Shown: positions 56,466 to 64,000 of the stretch, piece after piece
Layout: every line of letters starts with the position of its first letter
Position numbering within the stretch: position 1 is the first letter of the stretch
Assembly (NCBI GenBank): GCA_020152595.1
Contig: JAIGNY010001444.1
Coordinates: 652,001 to 716,000, forward strand
Source: Chiridota heheva
Lineage: Eukaryota; Echinodermata; Holothuroidea; Apodida; Chiridotidae
Direction of reading: 5' to 3'
Length of the DNA: 64,000 nt
Translations under genes and position numbers: made by a program
The notes under the pieces: model-generated
Seen by the model: the letters and a program-made list of their open reading frames with translations, nothing else
Told to the model about the DNA's origin: nothing
Databases searched by the model: none

Positions 56466-57080
56466 TCAGCTTATTAGTGTTCCACAGTACAGATTATGTT
56501 CCGAAGATTCTTTTCTGTATGATCTCTCAGCTTTCTGCACCTGACCTTTGTGATCTTTCAGTTTTTCTGTAAACCAAAGGAGAGTTGGTCTCGCTGTGAT
56601 TTGTCTTTCCTTTACAGGTGCCACTTTATCAAGTGTTGATCGTAGGGCTGTTTTGTAAATATTCACCAATTCATTTACATCATTCGTATCACTCACAATT
56701 GATAATTGTCTTTCTAATCCGTCACGAAAATCATCTATGTTTATGTTGGCAATACTCCTGTTTTTCTGCATTTTAATTGTGATTGGAGACTTCTCCATAT
56801 CCAGTCTACATAATATGGCAAAGTGATCTGAAAACAAAAGATGGACCATCGCAGATTGAAGAGAAATGGCATCTGTGTCTCTAGAAAGGAATAAGTCCAG
56901 AGTATTTCCTGAAATATGTGTGGCAGAAACGATGTGTTGCGTAAATCCATACAACTCAATAACATCCAGAAACTTTTTAGTTTCTGGACAGTGTAGTTTG
57001 TTCACATGAATGTTAAAATCCCCTGTAATAATCAGTGTGGTCGTGCTGATTTTGATAATGACAGAGTACCTCCTTTCCAA
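56466..57080 (-). pseudogene. LINE endonuclease domain C-terminal fragment
   Basis: A 204-codon minus-strand open frame. 'TTLIITGDFNIHVNKL' is the 'GDFN' motif of AP-type endonucleases of non-LTR elements, and 'LLFSDHFAILCRL' the 'SDH' catalytic motif. The region after it, 'TLDKVAPVKERQITARPTLL' and 'WFTEKLKDHKGQVQKAERSY', is the usual endonuclease-to-RT linker of L2/CR1-like LINEs. The N-terminal half of the endonuclease and the whole RT are absent, so the copy is truncated at both ends. The Met at 57080 is not a real start. It could belong to the same family as 51499-52025. Confidence 0.85.
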
Positions 57081-57433
57081 ATTTCAGTGTGCAAAAATAT
57101 CTACTTTCACATACAGTACTTTCACAATATGGATACAATTTATAAAAAAATGTTTTGTGAGATCACATGTATTTCTCCTTCACTGCAACATTTTGAGCAT
57201 TACAAAGTCACACCACCAGCTCTTTGCTTTGTATGCTCATTACCTTAATTGTTTCTTTTGTTAGGACTTTTAAAATTTTTTTAGAGAGGCCCCAAATTTC
57301 TAGTAAGGCTGAAAACAATTATTTAATTCATGTAATTGCAGTTCTTTTGAGGTACATCTTCAGCTCCACAAAGAATCACTGACTTTGGTGTAATGGGAAT
57401 CAAAATCATGGCAATATTTCAATCTTTACTCAC

Positions 57434-57498
57434 CCTCCTTCATCAGAGGTGGTTGTTACACTCTGTGGTTTCATGGGACTGCTTTTTACTTTGTCGTC
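57434..57498 (-). CDS. CYB5: Cytochrome b5, linker exon
   Basis: A 65-nt exon on the minus strand, acceptor TTTTACATTAG before 57498 and donor GTGAGT after 57434. It encodes 'DDKVKSSPMKPQSVTTTSDE' then 'GG' (last two bases of a split codon completed by the terminal exon). It corresponds to the 'DDRPKLNKP...' linker between haem domain and membrane anchor in animal cytochrome b5. Sequence is weakly conserved, but the start after 'GELHE', the Lys/Pro pattern and exact phase fit at both ends support it. It is too short to be found by ORF length. Confidence 0.85.
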
Positions 57499-57618
57499 CT
57501 AATGTAAAACAGAAATACAAAGTTAAAATGGATAACATGCACACTTCTGAGAAAGACATTAAGTCTACTCATAGTGCTTGGAAGCATGCAGAAGATAAAT
57601 GGTTTTGTTCTATGCTTT

Positions 57619-59265
57619 GAAGAACCAGAACCAAATGTTTTGTGGTTCCGATGCTTTTTTTCATATACTGATTTAATTTGCAAGTTTTGTATTACCTGTC
57701 ATGTCGTTGCATATCTACACACTAGCTAACATCACAATTATACCAAATATGAAATAAAACAAACAATGCAATTGTTAAAATATAAGCAATTCAAGATTTT
57801 TACATTAAGCCCTGCCTGCTCATTAATGTGCATGCTCTTGCCAGCAAACACAGTAGGGCACATCAACAGACCATGGGTTATCTGTGTACCACATATGAAC
57901 TGAATCCATGTATCGTTCTTGAGATACTGTGTTTACAAGCTCTTTTCAACAAAGTCATATTACGCCCTGCCCACTATGCATATTAATGAAATTCAACATT
58001 TTGGTACCATGAACATGTACACACTAGCTAACATCATAATTACACCAAATATGAAACAAAACAGACATGGAGTTATTACAATATCAGCATTTCAAGATTT
58101 TATCATAAAGCCCTGCCTACTCATAAATATGTATGACAATGCATGGGCTATCTGTGTACCACATATGAAGTAAATCCCACTAATCGTTCTTGAGATACTG
58201 TGTTTACAAACTCTTTTCAACAAAATCATGTAAAGCCCCGCCCACTATGCATATCAATGAAATTCAGATTTTGGTACCATGAACATGTACACATTACCTA
58301 ACTACATATCTGTACCAAATATGACATAAAACAAACAATGCAATTGTTAAAATAAGAGCATTCTCAGTAATATTTGATCATTAAGTCCTGCCTACTCATT
58401 AATATGCATGATCTCACCACCAAAAACAATAGGGTATATCTGCGGACCATGGGCTATCTGTGTACCACAAATGAATTGAATCCCATGTATAGTTTTTGAG
58501 ATACTTTGTTTACAAGCTCTTTTTAACAAAATCATGTAAGCCCCACCCACTATGCCTATTAATAAAATTCAACTTTTAAATACCATGAACATGTACACAC
58601 TAGCTAACAACATAATTACACCAAATATGAAACAAAATAGACATGCGGTTCTTAAAATATGAGCATTAATTTGTTTTATCATTAAGCCCCGCCTACTCAT
58701 TAATATGCATGACATCACCACCAAAAACAATAGGGCACATCTGCGGACCATGGACCATCTGTGTAGCACATATGACGTGGATCCAGTTTACCATTCTTCA
58801 GAAACCATGTTTACAAGCTCTTTTCAGCAAAATCAGATTAAGCCCCAACCACTATGCATATTAATGAAATCTTACATTTTTACATCACAAACATGTACAC
58901 TCCAGCTAACATCATAAATGTACCAAATATGAAACAAAACAGATATGCGGTTGTTAAAATATGAACATTTCCAGATTTTTACATTAAGCCCTGTCTACTT
59001 ATTGATATGCATGACATCACTATCAAAAACAATAGGGCACATCTACGGACCATGGGCTATCTATGTACTGCATATGACATGAATCCGGTGTATTGTTCTT
59101 GAGATATCAAGTTTACAAGCTGCGCATCACACACACACACACATATACACACACATACATACACACACATATACACACACCCATATACACACACACATAC
59201 ATACATCCACACTTACGCCTATCATGACCGCATAGGTTCCTGATGCTATCGTATCGCAACCAAAA
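57619..59265. mobile_element. Hairpin-ended element C with five 303-bp monomers
   Basis: The left end is 'GAACCAGAACCAAATG' followed by 'TTTTGTGGTTCCGATGC'. Markers at 57917, 58188, 58492, 58796 and 59098 give spacings of 271, 304, 304 and 302 bp. Each monomer contains 'TAAGCCC(C/T)GCC(C/T)ACT', 'CAATAGGGCACATCT', 'GACCATGGGCTATCTGTGTA' and 'CATGTACACACTAGCTAACA'. The right end is a (CA)-rich microsatellite (59125-59200) and 'GGTTCCTGATGCTATCGTAT'. Non-coding. Confidence 0.7.
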
Positions 59266-61430
59266 ACCACACAAAACATCTGGATGAAGGTTCTGGGCCA
59301 CAAATGTCTTTTACAAAGTGTAAGTGCAGTGGTCCAAAATATTATGCTGTTAAAGAGGGCATGGAAAAGAAAATATAAAAATTGAGTTTATAAGTTTTGC
59401 ATAGTTCATTAATATCCAAAACATGATATTCCATCAAAAGTTCCAAAAAGAAACCATTTGCATGGAAAAAATTGAAACTAATCAAGCAATCAACGCTCCT
59501 GGCAATGCAAGAATTGAAAACGGCTATGTGACGTGTGTGCGTCACTCCCAGCACGATCTCATCAGCGAATTTGAACATATATACATACAAATACAGTGCT
59601 AATTCCATAGGCAAAAGTTTCTCCTTTGCGTTGCAATTCCTGTTCTTAAAAGACATTGATATTGATACATCAGGCCGTTTCTGATGTAAAAAAATGTTTT
59701 AATATTGATGTCAATGTTTGCAATTACTAAAGGTTGAGTCAAAACTTTGAAAGCTTGTTAAAATTGCGACTTAAAATTTTTATTTTATGATGTGTAAATT
59801 TTGTTACTACACTTGATCAAAATACCTGCTGTTAGGCAGATTTCAGAAAGATTAATCTTTCTGCTTGACAAAAACCACAACCATTTCTGAGATATTAGCC
59901 CTGTCTTCGCTAATTCAATGAAAGGATCTATTGTTAACCAGCTTTATCACACAAGTGCAGTGTATTTGCTTGCCATATTTGTTTAGGATAGTGGAGCAGA
60001 AAGTTTACTGAGCAACAATAGTTGGCTGTTTATTGACATTTAGAGTTAAAGGATTTGTCTGGAGCGGGCATGCATGACTACCTTTATTTGTAATTGATGC
60101 AGTTAAAGTTGTAGAAATATTTTCAGCACAGAGCCTAATGGCCTTTACGCCTCATGTGGAACAAATAAATGTACCAAGTCAATGGTTAATTTTAACATTC
60201 GGTTTCGCATTATAATTTACTATGTTAGGCTGCTGCAGAGCAGGGAAAATTCGGAACGTAATTTGGTTTCAACCAATAATCTCCATTGTAAGTACTTATA
60301 CATCGTGATAATTTTTGCTACATTTAAATTCTATGACAATAATGTACATTCAATACATGATATTATCGTGTGAAAAGTCAAATTAAGAAAAATAAGCAAT
60401 GCCGTCATGTTCAACTTCATAAACTCACAAGTTTCAGTGTTAGGTTAGGCCTAACGTTAGACACGGGCTTTGCAACACTTAGGCCAGATCATACAGCATT
60501 TCAAAAAGCGGTGATATATTTTCATGAAACTAAATGATATGACTTATTTGAATATAGGGCCTATGTTAAAGAAATTAATAACAGCTTGGTAAGAAATGAA
60601 TTGTTGAAAAATCTTTCTTCTCCTATTAGAAATATGTCAAATTTATTCAAGGAACACACACAATTTGTTGGCATGATGTGAAAGTGTCACAAAAAATTTC
60701 GTTCTGGGAGTGATGTCATTAACAAGTTCACCAATTTTTACGAGCAAGAACATGAGCTGATGAGAACGAATACTAGATTTGCTTTTTTCTCCATTTCTGC
60801 TGTTACAATCAACACAAATTTTGGAAGAATTCTTTATCAAATTGTCCAAATAATCATATGAGAGTCACATGTAAACCTGTGTCATGCCATCCTAAAGGAG
60901 ATATTCAGGTGTAAAGCTCTAACTGAACAGTGCTGAAATGACTGAAAACAGACTAGAAGTAACATCACAACCTTACATCCTGTAAGTATTCAATGTGTAT
61001 CTAATTGTAAAATACTTTGTGATGAGATATCAGGGGAGAAGCTAAAACAGAGTCTTCTGACATTACTGTCATTTACCACCTGAAAATTATCAAAAGATTA
61101 AATTAAGTAAAACTGATTTAAATATTTTCGAAAATCTAATCTGCCTTCTACAACAAGCTTGCCTTCTGAACAATTCCTTTACCCCAATTCAATATACAGC
61201 CTACTCACTGTATAGCATTATCCTCATGCCTGATACAAAAAATACACAGTACTTCACCACATTTCACATCACATGAGATATTGAAATTCATATGAATTCT
61301 TTCAGCTATCTACTGCTCATTTACAAAAACACAAGTGCACTTTCTTCTTCATCTTGTTATTCTCACTATTATTTTTGGTCTAAATAATGATTTATATTCT
61401 TACTTAATTGTTTAACAATTCAATACTTAC
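59266..61430. other. Cytochrome b5 intron, mostly unrecognised
   Basis: AT-rich non-coding DNA. The stretch 60895-61090 ('GGAGATATTCAGGTGTAAAG', 'ACATCACAACCT', 'ATACTTTGTGATGAG') is similar in arrangement to 11590-11790 and may be a related repeat fragment. No exon was seen. Confidence 0.4.
59844..59863. other. Perfect 20-bp palindrome with GATTAATC core
   Basis: CAGAAAGATTAATCTTTCTG is self-complementary. GATTAATC is a paired arrangement of the GATTA site bound by K50 (bicoid/Otx-type) homeodomains. It lies in a cytochrome b5 intron. Only the symmetry is directly shown. Confidence 0.5.
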
Positions 61431-61522
61431 TTCATGGAGTTCCCCTATGTAGAAATCTGCCATCAGTTCCCTGGCATCTGATGAATGGCCTACATCTTCA
61501 AAAGACTCTGAGGCATTTCCAC
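61431..61522 (-). CDS. CYB5: Cytochrome b5, haem-domain exon (second haem histidine)
   Basis: A 92-nt exon, acceptor TTTTAAAG before 61522 and donor GTAAGT after 61431. It encodes (G)'[20 protein letters not shown]' then '[10 protein letters not shown]'. 'FEDVGHS.DAR' is the diagnostic cytochrome b5 motif; its His is the second axial ligand of the haem iron. 'IGEL' is the conserved end of the fold. Soluble-domain cytochrome b5 passes electrons from its reductase to desaturases, P450s and other oxidases. Confidence 0.95.
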
Positions 61523-62149
61523 CTTTAAAATGAAAACAGAAAGCCAGTACAATCAAAGATGGAATGGAACTTGTAAGTCAAAGTACTTGCAGGAACATAC
61601 AATATATAACAGACATGAAATTTTCCAAGATGGTTACAAATTTATAATTACTACTGATTAAGTTCTTACTACAGGAAATTCAGTCCAAATTTCATTGCTA
61701 GTACGATCAATGTTTCAGAAATTGTAAAACCTACCAAATCCATTCTCTTTTCAATGACCTAGAGACACCTACATGTAGAATTAAAAATATATAAAGTAAG
61801 ATTAAACCTTTAAGACAACCTGACAATGGGTAAAGTGCTACAAATTTAAAAAGGAAATGAGGAGAATTTAGTACAATCACAAATGATCAATTTTAAAATT
61901 GTGAACTCAGAAGAATCTTTTTCCCTTTTCTTCAAATTTCATTTTCTCTGGAAAGCACATACCTTTGTACTCAAAACCTGTACAATGACGAATCTTTTGA
62001 AACATTGATACAAATTTTTGATCCATCTTTGGACCAGTAAACAATAAAATCATACTATAAAATCCTGTCAAAAAAGAATTCAAATCAATTTCATTAATAC
62101 TTTGACAACTTGGCTTGCAAACTGCTTATGCTTTTCACAAACAACTCAC

Positions 62150-62186
62150 CTCCTTGCTCTAATAATACTTCTTCCCCACCAGGATG
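62150..62186 (-). CDS. CYB5: Cytochrome b5, HPGG haem-ligand exon
   Basis: A 37-nt micro-exon, acceptor TATCTTTCAG before 62186 and donor GTGAGT after 62150. It encodes 'HPGGEEVLLEQG' plus the first base of a Gly codon. HPGG contains the first axial haem ligand. The intron immediately before HPGG matches the position I recall in vertebrate cytochrome b5 genes, whereas the intron after 'EQG' is an extra split not present in the vertebrate exon. The first coding exon (N-terminus to '..YDVT.F..E') is not visible up to 64000 and should lie beyond the window. Confidence 0.93.
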
Positions 62187-62377
62187 CTGAAAGATATAAC
62201 AAAAGACAAGAAAACATTGACTTATTCTGGTTTCCATAACCCCTACAAAATTGCAACAGAGCAACTGAGAAAAAAATACTTGAGACTTAATCAAAAGTCT
62301 CCAACTTTTGAAACATTTCATTTCACTACAAGAGTTACCTATTTACATGTAGGTACAGTTGGTAGATTAGGTATTCA

Positions 62378-62660
62378 CAGGCCAAAAGGTTTTGTGGCTC
62401 TGATGCTTTTTTTTTTTATATGTTAATTGTTTTGTATTCACTGTCATGTCATTGCATATCATGAAATATTTGTTCCATATTTATTCCTTTGCCACACCCA
62501 CCATGCAGATCAATCAAAATGTTGACAACATTAGCATTTGCACAATGATTAACATCATCATCACAAAACGGTTGCTCATTTATCCTATTTCAAGAATTTG
62601 TCAGTGAGCATACTCAATAATATTCATGACATCACCACCACAACATTAGAACAAATTGGT
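62378..62660. mobile_element. Hairpin-ended element D, left part only
   Basis: 'GGTTTTGTGGCTCTGATGC' matches the left end of elements A and C. Following sequence ('CATGCAGATCAAT', 'AATGTTGACAACATTAGCA') matches element A at 52650-52680. It breaks off around 62660 in a decayed monomer ('CATGACATCACCACCACAAC'). Confidence 0.55.
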
Positions 62661-64000
62661 GGTCACGACATGGCTCTATTACGTATCGATTATCATGCAG
62701 AAAAATATCGCGATATATTGGTATATCGCAATACTTTTCCAGAAAACTGACTCACGACACAAATTGCTAATATCACCAACGTTACTTCTTTTATGATGAA
62801 CGCAAGACAAAATTATTTGCAGATCTAGCAGATGACATGATCACATGACTATGTGTGATCAAAACTCCAATACCTCATACAGCGTGATACTTTTGGTTTA
62901 CCAACACCTATGTTGGTTCCAAGAGAGGGCAGCAGATATGTCGGTACATTGAAAATTGGACACAATAAACAATAGGCAAACTGCAAATTTAATCTTACAA
63001 ATAACTAGACATCAATGATGTCATAATTCAACCCATGGCAGTGCAAAAACCAACTGACTGGGGTTTTTTTAAAAGCAATTTTATTTTTGTCATATTTGAT
63101 CTTTTCAAAAATTCAAAGATTTTCTTGAAGTTTAATTTTCAGCTTAAATCTGTGTACCACTAAGTTGTTGATGATCGTTTCCATGACAACCAGATTTGGC
63201 AAAATTTTGAAGAATCAAGCATTTTGAAAGCATGATAAATGTTTGGACATGTTACTTTACTACTGCTATCAAGTATTTTCATGTTCTGTACAATAATCTG
63301 TTCCAACTTTAAAAAATAAATGATTGATAATATGACATCGGTAAAGAATTAATTGACATAGTTAAATTGTAAACAAACTATAACATACACTAAATTTGGT
63401 GGGACAAATGTGTTTTAATGTGAAATTTGCTAAAACTGAGTTAAATGCAGTTTTGAAAGTAAATAAGCTGTATTTTTAGCAAATGGTTTAGCCATGTATA
63501 GAATTAGCATTTAAGGACCTAATAAACAAAGGGAAAGTCTAATTAATGACCTGAAAAATTAAATAACATAGACAAAAAGTGAGACAATTCACTGATTGGG
63601 TCAAAGTGTGCAAATCTGAAATTATTTCAGTGTGCTTCAAATAACTAATTAAGCTGACAGTTGTAAGTTTCTGGCTAAACTGTGTGTATAATTTAAATAA
63701 CAAGACAAATAAGCACGTAATTAAAAAATTCATTAATAATCATGTGAGATAATTGAAATTTCACACATTTTAAGTTATTTACTTACTATGACATTGTTCA
63801 AAACTAGATGCATTTAATTTGATTACAACCAATTTGAATGAACTTGTAATATTCCATTAAAATGTTTTAGTACAAACATTTAACTACTAATTAACTGTTA
63901 ATGAATTAATCAATTATAAATATTAATCAAAATGTTCGAAGTATGAGCATAATTAAAAAAAAAAGCAAAAAGTAAATTGAATAATATTTTTTGAAAAATG
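62661..64000. other. Presumed cytochrome b5 first intron, AT-rich
   Basis: Contains a fragment of the ATCG-rich repeat (62688-62740) and otherwise very AT-rich DNA. A candidate minus-strand coding exon for the cytochrome b5 N-terminus was looked for and not found. Confidence 0.4.

Noticed and set aside
60643-60849. Minus-strand 68-codon frame considered as a cytochrome b5 exon
   Set aside because: The exon on either side already joins in phase, and the sequence has no cytochrome b5 similarity.

Overview
The window is animal nuclear DNA: AT-rich, intron-dominated and packed with dispersed and tandem repeats, with short exons bounded by GT/AG splice sites. Two protein-coding genes can be read with confidence. 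The repeat content (L2/CR1-type and RNase H-bearing LINEs, a DIRS-like remnant, many short inverted-repeat elements, long minisatellites) suggests an invertebrate, probably marine and possibly a deuterostome such as an echinoderm. The species cannot be fixed from sequence alone.

Gene 1 (+ strand, 6.36-31.72 kb) is the 3' half of an anoctamin of the ANO10 type. Five exons (6360-6563, 6956-7147, 15272-15403, 26284-26400, 31665-31718) join in phase 0 and run from a membrane helix through the conserved 'LQFGY...[12 protein letters not shown]' segment to the stop codon. Earlier exons lie left of the window. Its introns hold a 7.3-kb foldback structure (7.3-14.6 kb), a triple TTAA-flanked inverted-repeat element (16.78-17.38 kb), a CpG-rich 6.8-kb block bounded by inverted repeats and carrying a DIRS-like RT/RNase H remnant on the minus strand (19.1-25.9 kb), and a 33-bp minisatellite (26.55-28.02 kb) in which most units carry AATAAA.

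Gene 2 (- strand, 62.19-49.13 kb) is a cytochrome b5. Four exons encode the HPGG haem-ligand motif, the second haem histidine, a linker, and a C-terminal membrane anchor with the stop. The first coding exon lies beyond the right edge. The two genes converge on a 17.4-kb intergenic region. That region contains an RNase H LINE copy that has lost its RNase H, several minisatellites, and a ~6-kb element (38.2-44.2 kb) whose inverted ends are built of ~158-bp modules and which encloses a decayed coding region plus a 2.5-kb minisatellite.

The cytochrome b5 introns (49-62 kb) carry an L2/CR1 3' end, a LINE endonuclease fragment, and four copies of a family with hairpin ends and a variable number of ~303-bp internal monomers. 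One copy is split by an 813-bp hAT-like element with matching target duplications. No CRISPR array, operon or other prokaryotic feature is present, and I found no convincing tRNA or rRNA gene. All family assignments are from reading the sequence, without database searches.
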